From: Gilliamella sp. ESL0405
GTDB lineage: Bacteria; Pseudomonadota; Gammaproteobacteria; Enterobacterales; Orbaceae
Reading direction: 5' to 3'
DNA length: 64,000 nucleotides
Assembly (NCBI RefSeq): GCF_019469205.1
Contig: NZ_CP048265.1
Span: 496,001 to 560,000, forward strand
Shown here: positions 45,102 through 55,393 of the stretch, piece after piece
Layout: each line of letters begins with the position of its first letter
Position numbering within the stretch: the first letter of the stretch is position 1
Notes under the pieces: generated by a model
What the model saw: only the letters and a program-made list of their open reading frames with translations
Told to the model about the DNA's origin: nothing
Database searches by the model: none
Program-made: the position numbers and the translations under genes

Positions 45102-47387
45102 CTAAATTTTACAGGCGCCACCAGCACAACCGTCATCACTTTCAGTAAGTGCAATATCACCTTGAACATCTTCAGCACCGTCACGGGTGTTGTGATAGTA
45201 AAGTGTTTTAACCCCGTATTTATAAGCCGTCAATAAATCAGCTAACAGCTGTTTCATCGGTACTTTATCATTCGGGAATTTAGTCGGATCGTAGTTAGTA
45301 TTAGCTGAAATCGATTGATCGATAAATTTCTGCATAATGCCCACTAACTGTAAATAACCGGTATTATTTGGAATTTGCCAGAGTAATTCATAAAAGTTTT
45401 GCAGATCTTTATAATCAGGCACAACCTGTTTTAAAATCCCGTCTTTTGAGGCTTTTATGCTGACAAAACCTCGTGGCGGCTCAATGCCGTTGGTCGCATT
45501 GGAAATTTGTGACGAGGTTTCCGAAGGCATTAAAGCCGATAGGGTTGAGTTGCGTAAACCGTGGGTTTTTATTGATTCACGCAGTGACTCCCAATCATAA
45601 TGTAATGGCTCTTTGGTTAAGGTATCTAAATCTTGTTTATAAGTATCAATAGGTAAAATACCTTGTGAATAAGTAGTCTGATTAAATAACGGGCAGGCTC
45701 CCTTCTCTTTAGCTAAGTTATTCGACGCTTTAAGTAGATAGTACTGCATCGCTTCAAAGGTGCGGTGCGTTAAATTATTGGCGCTGCCGTCAGAATACTT
45801 AACACCATGTTTAGCCAGATAGTAAGCATAGTTAATGACACCGATGCCTAAAGTGCGACGATTAAGGGAGGAGTTTTTCGCCGCAGGAACAGGGTAATCT
45901 TGATAATCAAGTAATGAATCAAGGGCACGCACCGCTAAATCAGCGAGCTCTTCAAAGTCATCAAGCGAATCAATTTTACCCAGATTAAAGGCGGATAGTG
46001 TACATAGGGCAATTTCACCATTTTCATCGTTGACATTATTCAGCGGTTTGGTTGGCAACGCAATTTCCATACATAAATTCGATTGATGAACTGGTGCCAG
46101 TTGTGCATTGAACGGGCTGTGCGTATTACAATGGTCGACATTTTGGATATAAATTCGCCCGGTTGAAGCACGTTCTTGCATTAATAAAGCAAACAGCTCG
46201 ACCGCTTTTACTACTCGCTTGCGAATATTGACATCTTGTTCATACTGATGATAAAGCGTTTCAAATTTTGCTTGATCGGCAAAAAATGCATCATACAGAC
46301 CCGGCACATCAGACGGGCTAAACAGCGTGATATTTTCGTTTTTGATTAAACGCTGATACATCAGTTTATTAATTTGCACGCCATAATCTAAATGACGAAC
46401 ACGGTTTTCTTCAACGCCACGGTTGTTACGTAAAACCAGTAAACTTTCAACTTCTAAATGCCAGATAGGGTAAAACACCGTCGCTGCGCCACCACGTACG
46501 CCGCCTTGTGAACAAGATTTCACTGCGGTTTGGAAATATTTATAAAAAGGAATACAACCGGTGTGGAAAGCTTCACCACCACGAATTGAACTGCCTAACG
46601 CACGAATGCGCCCGGCATTAATGCCAATTCCGGCACGCTGAGACACATATTTTACAATGGCGCTGGCGGTCGCATTAATGGAATCTAAACTATCATCACA
46701 CTCAATTAAAACACACGAGCTAAATTGACGGGTTGGGGTACGTACTCCTGCCATAATCGGAGTAGGGAGCGATATTTTGAATGTCGAAACCGCATCATAA
46801 AAACGCTGAATATAACTAAGGCGGGTTTCTTTAGGGTAATTAGCAAATAAACAGGCCGCCACTAAAATATATAAAAACTGGGCACTTTCATAAATTTCAC
46901 CGGTTACCCGATTTTGAACTAAGTATTTACCTTCTAACTGTTTTACAGCGGCATAAGAGAAGGTCATATCACGCCAATGGTCGATGATCTTATCCATTTG
47001 TTCAAACTCTTCCTGGCTATAATCTTCCAGTAAGTGTTTGTCGTAACGTTCGCTGGCGACCAGTTTTTTGACGTGCTCATAAAGTGGTGGTGGTGTGAAT
47101 TGGTTATACGCTTTTTTACGTAGATGAAAAATGGCTAAGCGAGCAGCTAAATATTGATAATCCGGCGCATCTTGTGAAATCAAATCAGCAGCGGCTCGGA
47201 TAATGGTTTCATGAATATCAGAAGTCCTAATGCCGTCATAAAATTGAATATGGGAACGCAATTCGACTTGAGAAACCGACACATTATCTAATCCTTCAGC
47301 CGCCCAGGTAATCACTTTATGAATTTTATCCAGATTGATAGGTTCTTTTTGGCCATCCCGCTTAGTGACAAGTATTGATTTGTTCAT
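45102..47387 (-). CDS. nrdA: Ribonucleotide reductase class Ia, alpha subunit NrdA
   Basis: 761 residues; the catalytic subunit reducing NDPs to dNDPs under aerobic growth. It has an N-terminal ATP-cone (VTKRDGQKEPINLDKIHKVI) for allosteric activity control, the active-site cysteines in RQFSSCVLIECDDS and FNLGKIDSL-region strands with ALCTLSAFNLGK, the SALMPSETSSQISN loop, and the redox-shuttle C-terminus DDGCAGGACKI. Length equals E. coli NrdA. Two NrdR boxes lie upstream, predicting repression at high dATP. Confidence 0.97.
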   Translation of the reverse strand: MNKSILVTKRDGQKEPINLDKIHKVITWAAEGLDNVSVSQVELRSHIQFYDGIRTSDIHETIIRAAADLISQDAPDYQYLAARLAIFHLRKKAYNQFTPPPLYEHVKKLVASERYDKHLLEDYSQEEFEQMDKIIDHWRDMTFSYAAVKQLEGKYLVQNRVTGEIYESAQFLYILVAACLFANYPKETRLSYIQRFYDAVSTFKISLPTPIMAGVRTPTRQFSSCVLIECDDSLDSINATASAIVKYVSQRAGIGINAGRIRALGSSIRGGEAFHTGCIPFYKYFQTAVKSCSQGGVRGGAATVFYPIWHLEVESLLVLRNNRGVEENRVRHLDYGVQINKLMYQRLIKNENITLFSPSDVPGLYDAFFADQAKFETLYHQYEQDVNIRKRVVKAVELFALLMQERASTGRIYIQNVDHCNTHSPFNAQLAPVHQSNLCMEIALPTKPLNNVNDENGEIALCTLSAFNLGKIDSLDDFEELADLAVRALDSLLDYQDYPVPAAKNSSLNRRTLGIGVINYAYYLAKHGVKYSDGSANNLTHRTFEAMQYYLLKASNNLAKEKGACPLFNQTTYSQGILPIDTYKQDLDTLTKEPLHYDWESLRESIKTHGLRNSTLSALMPSETSSQISNATNGIEPPRGFVSIKASKDGILKQVVPDYKDLQNFYELLWQIPNNTGYLQLVGIMQKFIDQSISANTNYDPTKFPNDKVPMKQLLADLLTAYKYGVKTLYYHNTRDGAEDVQGDIALTESDDGCAGGACKI

Positions 47388-47451
47388 TTTCCATCCAGTT
47401 TGATTGTGAAATTTTTGTATGGGTTATAATAGTTGATAATTATCAAAATAT

Positions 47452-47496
47452 ACAATATATAGTGCCTATTAATCATTTAATTACTATATATAGTGT
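47452..47496 (-). promoter_or_regulatory. Two NrdR boxes upstream of nrdAB
   Basis: ACAATATATAGTGC (47452-47465) and the near-perfect palindrome ACTATATATAGTGT (47483-47496) match the NrdR consensus ACACTATATNTAGTGT-type box. Their starts are 31 bp apart, three helical turns, as in other gammaproteobacterial nrd promoters. The rest of the 480-bp gap to 47868 holds only a doubtful 46-codon ORF (47642-47782, plus strand) and the rarA terminator. Confidence 0.85.
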
Positions 47497-47818
47497 ATAT
47501 ATTCATCAATAACGTACCGTTTTTTAATTAAAAAAAAGGCTTTAGCGCTAACCGTGCTCCAATGTTGTTTATTATTCAATTAAATAACAAAGGTAGGTTG
47601 GCACAGTAAAAATTCGAAAACTATATTGATAAGAAATACCTATGAATAGCAAACGGTCATTTTATCATTTAAACTTGTTGCCGTTTGTTGATTCTTTTTT
47701 GATAAACAACTGGCTTATCGTGTTTGGCAATAAGTTTAATATCGTGCTGTTGTTAATGTTTATTGTTCAGACTGACTTTTAGTATTCGACTGTTTATTAT
47801 CGTGGTTTTAAACAATAT

Positions 47819-47843
47819 AACACCGGTTATTATTACCGGCGTT
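47819..47843 (-). terminator. Terminator downstream of rarA
   Basis: On the minus strand AACGCCGGT / ACCGGTGTT (one G-T wobble) with a 7-nt loop, 25 bp after the rarA stop; the following T-tract is weak. Confidence 0.55.
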
Positions 47844-47867
47844 AACTTTATATTAAAAACACGGTGA

Positions 47868-49208
47868 TTACTTTTTAGATGATTTATACCGTTGATTTAA
47901 GCTAGCTTGATTTTGGGCATCTAACCATGCCAGTTTTTCCGTATAACTCTTTTCTGCCCCGCGAGTTGTGGGGTGATAATATTTACGATCGGCAAGTTCG
48001 GGTGGAAAGTAATTCTCACCGGCAGCGAAAGCATTTGGTTCGTCATGAGCATAGCGATATTGATCGCCATAACCTAACTCTTTCATTAATTTTGTTGGTG
48101 CATTACGTAAATGTTCCGGCACATCATAATCGGGTTTCGATTGCGCATCTTGCATTGCCTGTTTAAACGCCAGGTATACCGCATTACTTTTTGGGGCACA
48201 GGCTAAATAGACAATCGCTTGCGCTATAGCACGTTCGCCCTCCGCTGGTCCAACACGGGTAAAGCAGTCCCATGCGGCAAGGGCAACTTGCATCGCCCTG
48301 GGATCGGCATTTCCGACATCTTCTGAGGCTATCGCTAATAGGCGACGTGCCACATACAGCGGGTCACCGCCAGCTGAAATGATTCTGGCATACCAATATA
48401 GCGCAGCATCGGGCGATGAGCCTCGAATAGATTTGTGCACTGCTGATATCAAATCATAATAACGATCGCCTTGATTATCAAATCTGGCGCTGCGTTCGCC
48501 AATAACTTCTTTGAGTAAATCAGTGGTGAGCGCTTGACCGTTAGACATATCAACTAATAGTTCTAACGTATTAAGTGCTCGCCTTGCATCACCGCCGACA
48601 AATTCAGCAATTTGCTGTTTAGTCTCTTGCGGTAAAACAATTTGACGATTGCCATAGCCACGCTCAGGATCATCCATCGCTTGTTGTAAAATCTGTTCGA
48701 TATCTTCATTGGTCAACGATTTGAGTAAGTACACTCTCGCTCGTGATAAGAGTGCTGAATTTAATTCAAATGACGGATTTTCTGTTGTTGCCCCAATAAA
48801 GGTGACAGTGCCATTTTCAACATAAGGTAAAAAGGCATCTTGCTGACTTTTATTAAAACGGTGAACTTCATCCACAAATAAAATCGTGCGTATGCCTGCT
48901 TGCTGGTTAATTTGGGCACGTGAGATCGCTTCACGGATATCTTTAATTCCCGATGTCACCGCTGAAATGCGTTCTACTTTAGCATTGGCATGGTGAGCAA
49001 TAATCTCTGCCAGTGTCGTTTTACCGGTGCCCGGTGGTCCCCAAAGAATCATTGAGTGCAAATGCCCAGCTTCAATCGCTTGACGCAATGGCTTATCCTT
49101 GCCTAACAGCTGAGTTTGACCAATATATTCAGATAAATTACGTGGACGCATTCGAGCCGCTAATGGCTGAAATTCATCGTGAGTAAATTCAAAAGACATA
49201 CTAGGCAT
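47868..49208 (-). CDS. rarA: Replication-associated recombination protein RarA (MgsA)
   Basis: AAA+ ATPase acting at stalled replication forks. From the ATG at 49208 it has 446 residues, like the E. coli protein; a TTG at 49226 and an ATG at 49199 are alternatives. Motifs: [13 protein letters not shown], Walker [14 protein letters not shown], Walker [14 protein letters not shown], sensor [20 protein letters not shown], and the long conserved C-terminal tetramerisation region (GVGNAD-type [20 protein letters not shown]). In E. coli it follows lolA in one operon; here the two genes diverge. Confidence 0.95.
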   Translation of the reverse strand: MPSMSFEFTHDEFQPLAARMRPRNLSEYIGQTQLLGKDKPLRQAIEAGHLHSMILWGPPGTGKTTLAEIIAHHANAKVERISAVTSGIKDIREAISRAQINQQAGIRTILFVDEVHRFNKSQQDAFLPYVENGTVTFIGATTENPSFELNSALLSRARVYLLKSLTNEDIEQILQQAMDDPERGYGNRQIVLPQETKQQIAEFVGGDARRALNTLELLVDMSNGQALTTDLLKEVIGERSARFDNQGDRYYDLISAVHKSIRGSSPDAALYWYARIISAGGDPLYVARRLLAIASEDVGNADPRAMQVALAAWDCFTRVGPAEGERAIAQAIVYLACAPKSNAVYLAFKQAMQDAQSKPDYDVPEHLRNAPTKLMKELGYGDQYRYAHDEPNAFAAGENYFPPELADRKYYHPTTRGAEKSYTEKLAWLDAQNQASLNQRYKSSKK

Positions 49209-49386
49209 GGCAAAGAGTGATCCCAATTGGTTAAATGAAAACTATTATATACCTGTTATTAGATAAGTGAAAAAAGAAAAGAAAATATCTTTCCCCACTG
49301 ACAGAAAAACGGTAATATTTTGAGCTTATTCAGCAGTTGTTTATGAGTTAACCATTAATACCGGATCGAAAATAGAAGGATTGTTT

Positions 49387-49980
49387 ATGAAAAAGTTTTT
49401 ATTCTTAATAGGGTTATTCGTTAGTGTGTCGGCACTTGCAGGCGATAAGGAATTATTACAACAACGGTTAAATAAAATTGACGGATTTTCTGCCCGATTT
49501 ACGCAAAAGGTGACAACCGCCGATAATAAACCGGTACAAGACGGTAAAGGTGAATTATGGGTAAACAGACCTTATTCTTTCAATTGGACAATGACAGAAC
49601 CGGATGAAACAATCGTTATTTCCGACGGTAAAAATATGTGGATATATACTCCTGCAGTCCAACAAGTTACCTTGTTGAATTTAAAAAACTCGGTCGATAA
49701 TCGTTTAATGTTACTTCTCACCGATAGCCATAATGCGATTTGGGATTCCTATCAAGTGAAACGCAAGCAAGATTCATTTACCTTAAAAGCAATCGATGGT
49801 TCAAAAAAAGATTTTATTATTTCGGTATTGCCGACCGGTATGGTTTCTAACTTCACCGTTATTGAAGAAGACGGACAACGCAGTTTTTATGATTTATCTA
49901 ACCAAACTTTAGGGATAGTTAATGCGGATAAATTTAAACTTGTTGTGCCTGGTGGTGTTACAGTTGATGATCAGCGTTAA
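49387..49980 (+). CDS. lolA: Outer-membrane lipoprotein carrier protein LolA
   Basis: Periplasmic chaperone that ferries lipoproteins from LolCDE to LolB. From the ATG at 49387 (AAGGA upstream) it has 197 residues with signal peptide MKKFLFLIGLFVSVSALAG. The mature part shows LQQRLNKIDGFSARFTQKV, GELWVNRPYSFNWTMTEPDE and SDGKNMWIYTPAVQQVTL, the standard LolA beta half-barrel. It is divergent from rarA with a 178-bp gap. The many lipoproteins in the accessory region would depend on it. Confidence 0.95.
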   Translation: MKKFLFLIGLFVSVSALAGDKELLQQRLNKIDGFSARFTQKVTTADNKPVQDGKGELWVNRPYSFNWTMTEPDETIVISDGKNMWIYTPAVQQVTLLNLKNSVDNRLMLLLTDSHNAIWDSYQVKRKQDSFTLKAIDGSKKDFIISVLPTGMVSNFTVIEEDGQRSFYDLSNQTLGIVNADKFKLVVPGGVTVDDQR

Positions 49981-50115
49981 TGGTAATGGTTAGCTAATGC
50001 TGGCTAAATTAAACAATTGGGGCGAGCGCTAACAAACAGCCCCAACTTAAAGCTAAATCATGTATCATTCATTTAATCAATGAAAATGGCTATCTGATAC
50101 AATCATTGTCGCAGT

Positions 50116-50892
50116 TTATTGATCTTTTTCATTAATACTCACAACAGGGTTATCGGAAAACAGATAGTGATCTCGTTTGGTTTCAAAATCCTCACTTGCT
50201 GCATCAAATAACATTTTTTTGGTGTTCTCCAGATGTTGCCACATGGCTAATTTGGCCGCTTTAGGATCACGGTTAATCAGTGCTTCTAAAATCTTATCAT
50301 GTTCATCCCACCAGCTATCAATATCTTGTTGTTGTACATGTTCATGTAGCTTTTTCCATAACGGATTTAACATCCGTTGCCGCCATGCTTCTTCAACAAT
50401 GGTTATCAAAGCAGTATTGCGCGTTATCATGGCGATTTGGGTGTGAAATTTTAAATCCCAGTTGGAGTCACGATAGTGATCTTCTTTTTTCGCATTGTGC
50501 TGGATTTCTAACAGCTTAACAATATCATCTTTGGTGATCTGCGTTGCGGCAAATTCAGCAATATTACTCTCTATCAGTTGACGAGCTTGCAACAGTTCAA
50601 AGGGACCTGTGGTTGAGAAGTTTAACCCTTGTGACGGTGGTAACATATCAGTCTGTACTGTGTTGGCTATTACATGTATGCCAGACCCTTTACGTGCATC
50701 GACATAACCTTCCACTTCCAACATGATAATTGCTTCTCGCACAACTGAACGACTTACTTTAAGCTCTTCACATATCAATCTTTCCGACGGCAGTTTGCTG
50801 CCGACAGGGTAATCACCATTGATTATTCGCTTTTTAAGCTCGCTGGCAATAACTTGATAGAGCCGCTGATGTTCGTTTTGTTCTTGGGTCAT
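50116..50892 (-). CDS. exuR: Hexuronate operon repressor ExuR (GntR/FadR family)
   Basis: 258 residues: winged HTH at the N-terminus ([40 protein letters not shown]) and an FCD effector domain ([38 protein letters not shown]). It is clearly ExuR/UxuR; sequence and context favour ExuR. It would release its operators when glucuronate, galacturonate or tagaturonate is present. It is divergent from exuT, with an inverted repeat between them. Confidence 0.93.
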   Translation of the reverse strand: MTQEQNEHQRLYQVIASELKKRIINGDYPVGSKLPSERLICEELKVSRSVVREAIIMLEVEGYVDARKGSGIHVIANTVQTDMLPPSQGLNFSTTGPFELLQARQLIESNIAEFAATQITKDDIVKLLEIQHNAKKEDHYRDSNWDLKFHTQIAMITRNTALITIVEEAWRQRMLNPLWKKLHEHVQQQDIDSWWDEHDKILEALINRDPKAAKLAMWQHLENTKKMLFDAASEDFETKRDHYLFSDNPVVSINEKDQ

Positions 50893-51057
50893 AATTATCT
50901 TGCTAAAAGGTTTAAGTTATCAAGGATCTTAAAATAACATCTAATCGGTTAGAGTTAAATAATATTGCCTGAATTTTTTCGAATAAACAGTATGTTGTTG
51001 AACGATTTTAATAAAAAAATAACCGTTTAAATATTAAGGTTATCATTAAAATCTGTG

Positions 51058-51088
51058 ATGTATGTCAACTTTTTTAGTTGTCATACAT
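51058..51088. promoter_or_regulatory. Probable ExuR operator between exuR and exuT
   Basis: ATGTATGTCAACT (51058-51070) and AGTTGTCATACAT (51076-51088) form a 13-bp inverted repeat with one mismatch around TTTTT. The right arm contains TTGTCATACA, fitting the FadR-group operator pattern TNGTNNNACNA. It lies 44 bp before the exuT start, well placed to control exuT and the downstream uxa genes. Confidence 0.7.
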
Positions 51089-51131
51089 GTTAATATGCGC
51101 CAGAATGTTTGTCGATTTAGGAGTAGTAAAG

Positions 51132-52394
51132 ATGTTAAAAACCATAAAAAATCTGCGTTGGTATATGATAGCTTTAGTTACGATTGGAACCATACTTGGC
51201 TATTTAACTCGAAACTCGATTGCGGTTGCCGCTCCAGTTCTTAAAGATGTTATGGGGTTAACCACCCAACAATATTCGTATGTTGTTGCTGCATATTCAG
51301 CTTGCTATACGGTAATGCAACCGGTTGCCGGATATGTTTTGGATTTGTTAGGGACACGCGTTGGTTATGCGGTTTTTGCCTTATTATGGTCGGTATTTTG
51401 CATCAGCACCGCCTTTTCAACCGGATGGCTTGGGCTGGCTATAACACGTGGCGCTGTCGGTGCTGCTGAAGCGGCAATGATTCCAGCCGGCTTAAAAGCG
51501 ACAAGTGAATGGTTTCCGGCTAAAGAAAGATCGATTGCCGTTGGCTGGTTTAATTTAGGTTCATCCGTCGGGGCAATGATAGCCCCACCATTGGTTGCCG
51601 GCGCAATTTTCTTACACAGTTGGCAGTTAGCCTTTATTATTTGTGGTTTATTAAGTTTTATTTGGGGGCTATTTTGGTTTGCTCTTTATCGACACCCAAC
51701 CGAACAAAAATATCTATCTGCTGAAGAACAAAAATATATATTATCCGGTCAAGAAGCTGGTCACCAAACATCCAATAAAGAAAAGTTACCCGCTAAAAAA
51801 ATTCTCACCACCAGCCGCTTTTGGGGGATTGCCTTACCTCGTTTTTTAGCCGAACCGGCATGGGGAACATTTAATGCATGGATCCCTTTATTTATGTACA
51901 CCGTTTATCATTTTGATTTAAAACAGATTGCGATTTTTACTTGGTTGCCAATGTTATTTGCCGATTTAGGCTGTATTTTAGGCGGGTATATGTCGCCGTT
52001 TTTTCAAAAACATTTTAATGTCAGCTTAGTGAATTCACGTAAATGTGTGGTCACTGTCGGTGCTGTATTGATGATTGCGCCAGGCCTTATGGGGCTGTTT
52101 TCCGATCCTTATATCGCTATCATTTTATTTTGTATTGGCGGCTTTGCTCACCAAACCTTATCCGGTGCCCTAATTACCTTGTCATCTGATGTTTTTGGTC
52201 GGAACGAAGTTGCCACCGCTAATGGATTTACCGGTATGGCAGCATGGCTTGCTAGTACGATTTTTGCTTTGATTGTTGGGGCACTTGCCGACACGGTCGG
52301 TTTTAGTCCGTTGTTTGTGATTTTAACTTGTCTTGATCTTTTAGCTGCGGTAGCGGTGTGGACAATTTTAAAAGCCCCAACAACCAATCAATAA
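51132..52394 (+). CDS. exuT: Hexuronate MFS transporter ExuT
   Basis: Proton symporter for galacturonate and glucuronate, 420 residues from the ATG at 51132 with AGGAG eight bases upstream; the longer frame from 51078 begins inside the operator. Twelve hydrophobic spans and ExuT landmarks: LRWYMIALVTIGTILGYLTR, RGAVGAAEAAMIPAGLKA, PRFLAEPAWGTFNAWIPLFM and LITLSSDVFGRNEVATANGF. First gene of the catabolic group exuT-uxaC-uxaB-uxaA. Confidence 0.95.
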   Translation: MLKTIKNLRWYMIALVTIGTILGYLTRNSIAVAAPVLKDVMGLTTQQYSYVVAAYSACYTVMQPVAGYVLDLLGTRVGYAVFALLWSVFCISTAFSTGWLGLAITRGAVGAAEAAMIPAGLKATSEWFPAKERSIAVGWFNLGSSVGAMIAPPLVAGAIFLHSWQLAFIICGLLSFIWGLFWFALYRHPTEQKYLSAEEQKYILSGQEAGHQTSNKEKLPAKKILTTSRFWGIALPRFLAEPAWGTFNAWIPLFMYTVYHFDLKQIAIFTWLPMLFADLGCILGGYMSPFFQKHFNVSLVNSRKCVVTVGAVLMIAPGLMGLFSDPYIAIILFCIGGFAHQTLSGALITLSSDVFGRNEVATANGFTGMAAWLASTIFALIVGALADTVGFSPLFVILTCLDLLAAVAVWTILKAPTTNQ

Positions 52395-52406
52395 CTAATT
52401 AAATCA

Positions 52407-52436
52407 GATTGCCAATCATATAATCGATTGGCAATC
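52407..52436. other. Perfect 11-bp stem-loop between exuT and uxaC
   Basis: GATTGCCAATC and GATTGGCAATC are exact inverted copies with an 8-nt loop. No T-run follows, so it is unlikely to be a plain terminator. It could stabilise or separate the transporter message from the enzyme messages. Confidence 0.7.
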
Positions 52437-52467
52437 GAATTGCTAAACACTGTTTTTGGAGATGAAT

Positions 52468-53880
52468 ATGCGCTTTTTAACCGAAGATTTTTTACTGGAT
52501 ACTGAGTTTTCTCGTCAGCTTTATCATGATTATGCCGCTGATCAACCTATTTTTGACTATCATTGCCATTTACCACCGGAGCAGATCGCTCAAAATTATC
52601 AATTCAAAAACTTGTATGACATCTGGTTGAAAGGCGATCATTATAAATGGCGAGCAATGCGCACTAATGGTGTTGCTGAAAAATATTGTACCGGCAGTGA
52701 TGTTAGCGATTTTGAAAAATTTAAAGCGTGGGCGCAAACTGTGCCACATACCATTGGTAATCCGTTATACCACTGGACACATTTAGAGCTTCGACGTCCG
52801 TTTGGCATTGATAATCTCTTACTTTCCCCTGCAACGGCTGAAACAATTTGGAATCAATGTAATGCCATGCTTGAAACAAAAGCATTTTCCGCACGTGGCA
52901 TTATGGAAAAAATGAACGTTAAAATGGTTGGCACAACTGATGATCCTATCGATGATTTAGCCCACCATAAAACGATTGCGCAAGATAGTTCGTTTACCAT
53001 TAAAGTGTTACCGAGCTGGCGTCCGGACAAAGCGTTTAATATCGATTCGCCATTTTTTGCTGCTTATATGGAAAAACTATCCGCCGTGGCCGATGTGGCT
53101 ATTTCAAGCTTCCAATCACTTTGCCAAGCACTTTCAAAACGCATGGACCATTTTGCCGCTCACGGCTGTAAAGTATCCGATCATGCCCTTGATACGGTGG
53201 TTTATGAGCAAGCGAGCGAAACAGAGCTCGATGCGATTTTAACTAAGCGCCTTGCCGGTGGTGAGCTAAGTGCAAAAGAGGTCGCACAATTTAAAACCGC
53301 TGTGCTTATCTTTTTAGGTTTTGAATACAACAAGCGTGAGTGGGTACAACAGTACCATATCGGCGCATTGCGCAATAACAATACTCGCATGTTTAACTTA
53401 ATGGGTGCCGATATCGGCTTTGATTCAATCAATGATTCCCCTGTCGCCCAGCCACTTTCTCGATTGTTGGATGCACAAGCGAAAGAAAATGCATTACCAA
53501 AAACGATTTTATATTGTTTAAACCCTTCTGATAACGAAGTTCTTGGCACCATGATTGGTAATTTTCAAGGTGAAGGCGTTGCCGGCAAGATGCAATTTGG
53601 TTCCGGTTGGTGGTTCAATGATCAGAAAGACGGCATGATTCGTCAAATGACTCAATTAGCCCAGCTAGGCTTATTAAGTCGTTTTGTCGGTATGTTAACC
53701 GATAGTCGTAGTTTCCTTTCTTATACTCGTCATGAATATTTTAGACGTATTTTGTGTCGTATGGTCGGTCGTTGGGTCGAAGACGGTGAAGCACCACGTG
53801 ATATCGAGTTATTAGGTCAAATGGTGAAAAACATTAGCTTTGATAATGCCAAAAACTATTTTGGTATCGAGCTCAATTAA
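52468..53880 (+). CDS. uxaC: Glucuronate isomerase (uronate isomerase) UxaC
   Basis: Isomerises galacturonate to tagaturonate and glucuronate to fructuronate. From the ATG at 52468 it has 470 residues, exactly the E. coli length; TTG 52456 and ATG 52462 overlap the ribosome site GGAG. Amidohydrolase-fold motifs are [16 protein letters not shown] (metal His pair), [39 protein letters not shown] and [20 protein letters not shown]. Close to the enterobacterial enzyme throughout. Confidence 0.97.
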   Translation: MRFLTEDFLLDTEFSRQLYHDYAADQPIFDYHCHLPPEQIAQNYQFKNLYDIWLKGDHYKWRAMRTNGVAEKYCTGSDVSDFEKFKAWAQTVPHTIGNPLYHWTHLELRRPFGIDNLLLSPATAETIWNQCNAMLETKAFSARGIMEKMNVKMVGTTDDPIDDLAHHKTIAQDSSFTIKVLPSWRPDKAFNIDSPFFAAYMEKLSAVADVAISSFQSLCQALSKRMDHFAAHGCKVSDHALDTVVYEQASETELDAILTKRLAGGELSAKEVAQFKTAVLIFLGFEYNKREWVQQYHIGALRNNNTRMFNLMGADIGFDSINDSPVAQPLSRLLDAQAKENALPKTILYCLNPSDNEVLGTMIGNFQGEGVAGKMQFGSGWWFNDQKDGMIRQMTQLAQLGLLSRFVGMLTDSRSFLSYTRHEYFRRILCRMVGRWVEDGEAPRDIELLGQMVKNISFDNAKNYFGIELN

Positions 53881-53928
53881 CAAACGATCATCCAAACGAG
53901 TGAAATTAAAATAAGAGCAATAATAGTA

Positions 53929-55392
53929 ATGAAAAAATTAAATAGAAATGATTTTCCCGGCGCAAAATATACCACCCGAGTCGTTCAGTTTGGCGAGGGT
54001 AATTTTTTACGTGCCTTTTTAGATTGGCAATTAGATATACTGAACGAAAATACCGATCTTGACGCTGGCGTGGTTGTTGTGCGCCCATTAAATACCGACT
54101 TTCCACCTTCGTTAAATACGCAAGATGGTTTATATACCACGTTAATCCGTGGCTTAAATGAACAAAATCAGGCGGTAAAAGCGTTTAGAATGATTCGTTC
54201 AGTCAATAACGAAATCAATGTTTATACTCAATATGATGAGTATCTTCAATTAGCTAAAGATCCCAATATTAAGTTTATCTTTTCAAATACTACCGAAGCC
54301 GGTATTAGTTATGTGGAAAGTGATCAATTGACCGACAGACCGGCTAGCAGTTTTCCGGCTAAATTAACCGCATTTTTATATGAAAGATTTGTTCACTTTG
54401 CCGGCAGTAAAGACAGTGGCTTGATTATTATTCCTTGTGAGCTAATCGATTATAACGGTGAGGCGCTGAAAAAGTTAGTCTTAAAATATGCTAAACAGTG
54501 GAATTTGTCAGACAACTTTATTGCATGGCTGGAAAATGACAATCTATTTTGCTCAACATTAGTTGATCGCATTGTGCCCGGCTACCCAAAAGCTCAAATC
54601 AATGAACTTGAGCAAGAATTAGGTTATCAAGACGACTTTATCGATTCGGCAGAGTATTTTTATCTGTTTGTGATTCAAGGTCCGCAGTGGTTGGCTCAAG
54701 CGCTACGGTTAGATCAATGTAACATGAACATTAAAATCGTGGATGATATCAAGCCTTATAAAGAGCGAAAAGTGGCTATTTTAAATGGCGCACATACCGC
54801 TTTAGTGCCGGTCGCTTACTTAGCCGGTCTTGATACGGTGGGTGAATCAATGAATGATCCGCAAATCTTATCTTATATCAAAGCAACGATTTTTGATGAG
54901 ATTATTCCGGTGTTAGATTTACCACATCAAGAGTTGGTCGATTTTGCCAATTCAGTGATTAGTCGATTTAAAAATCCTTTTATTGAGCATCAACTAATGT
55001 CAATTGCTTTAAACAGCATGACAAAATTTAAAACCCGTATCTTGCCGCAATTAATCGCTTATCAAAAACACAAAGGGCAATTGCCTGTGCATTTGGTGTT
55101 CTCGTTTGCCGCATTAATCGCCTTTTATCGAGGGGTGAGAGATAACCAGCGCTATCCATTACAAGATGATGCGCTTTGGCTTTCACGCTTTAATACAGCT
55201 TGGCAAGATGTAGCAGAAGGTAAAGCAACATTAGCCCAGTTAGTTGAACAAGTCTTAAGTGATCGTGCACATTGGGAACAGGATTTATTGGCTATTGCTC
55301 AACTAGCATCAACCCTAACACAATATTTAACGGTAATAACCGAACAAGGTATGCGCAAGGCAATGGAAAAATGTGTGACTGATAGCAAATAA
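53929..55392 (+). CDS. uxaB: Altronate oxidoreductase (tagaturonate reductase) UxaB
   Basis: NADH-dependent reduction of tagaturonate to altronate; 487 residues, mannitol-dehydrogenase family. N-terminal cofactor region [17 protein letters not shown], then [29 protein letters not shown], and the active-site Lys/Asn/His region [20 protein letters not shown]. Starts 48 bp after uxaC and ends 1 bp before the uxaA start codon. A second copy lies at 62721. Confidence 0.95.
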   Translation: MKKLNRNDFPGAKYTTRVVQFGEGNFLRAFLDWQLDILNENTDLDAGVVVVRPLNTDFPPSLNTQDGLYTTLIRGLNEQNQAVKAFRMIRSVNNEINVYTQYDEYLQLAKDPNIKFIFSNTTEAGISYVESDQLTDRPASSFPAKLTAFLYERFVHFAGSKDSGLIIIPCELIDYNGEALKKLVLKYAKQWNLSDNFIAWLENDNLFCSTLVDRIVPGYPKAQINELEQELGYQDDFIDSAEYFYLFVIQGPQWLAQALRLDQCNMNIKIVDDIKPYKERKVAILNGAHTALVPVAYLAGLDTVGESMNDPQILSYIKATIFDEIIPVLDLPHQELVDFANSVISRFKNPFIEHQLMSIALNSMTKFKTRILPQLIAYQKHKGQLPVHLVFSFAALIAFYRGVRDNQRYPLQDDALWLSRFNTAWQDVAEGKATLAQLVEQVLSDRAHWEQDLLAIAQLASTLTQYLTVITEQGMRKAMEKCVTDSK

Positions 55393-55393
55393 A

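Noticed and set aside
47642..47782. 46-codon plus-strand ORF between nrdA and rarA
   Set aside because: No good ribosome site and ordinary AT-rich composition; it may be chance, though it could encode a small hydrophobic peptide.
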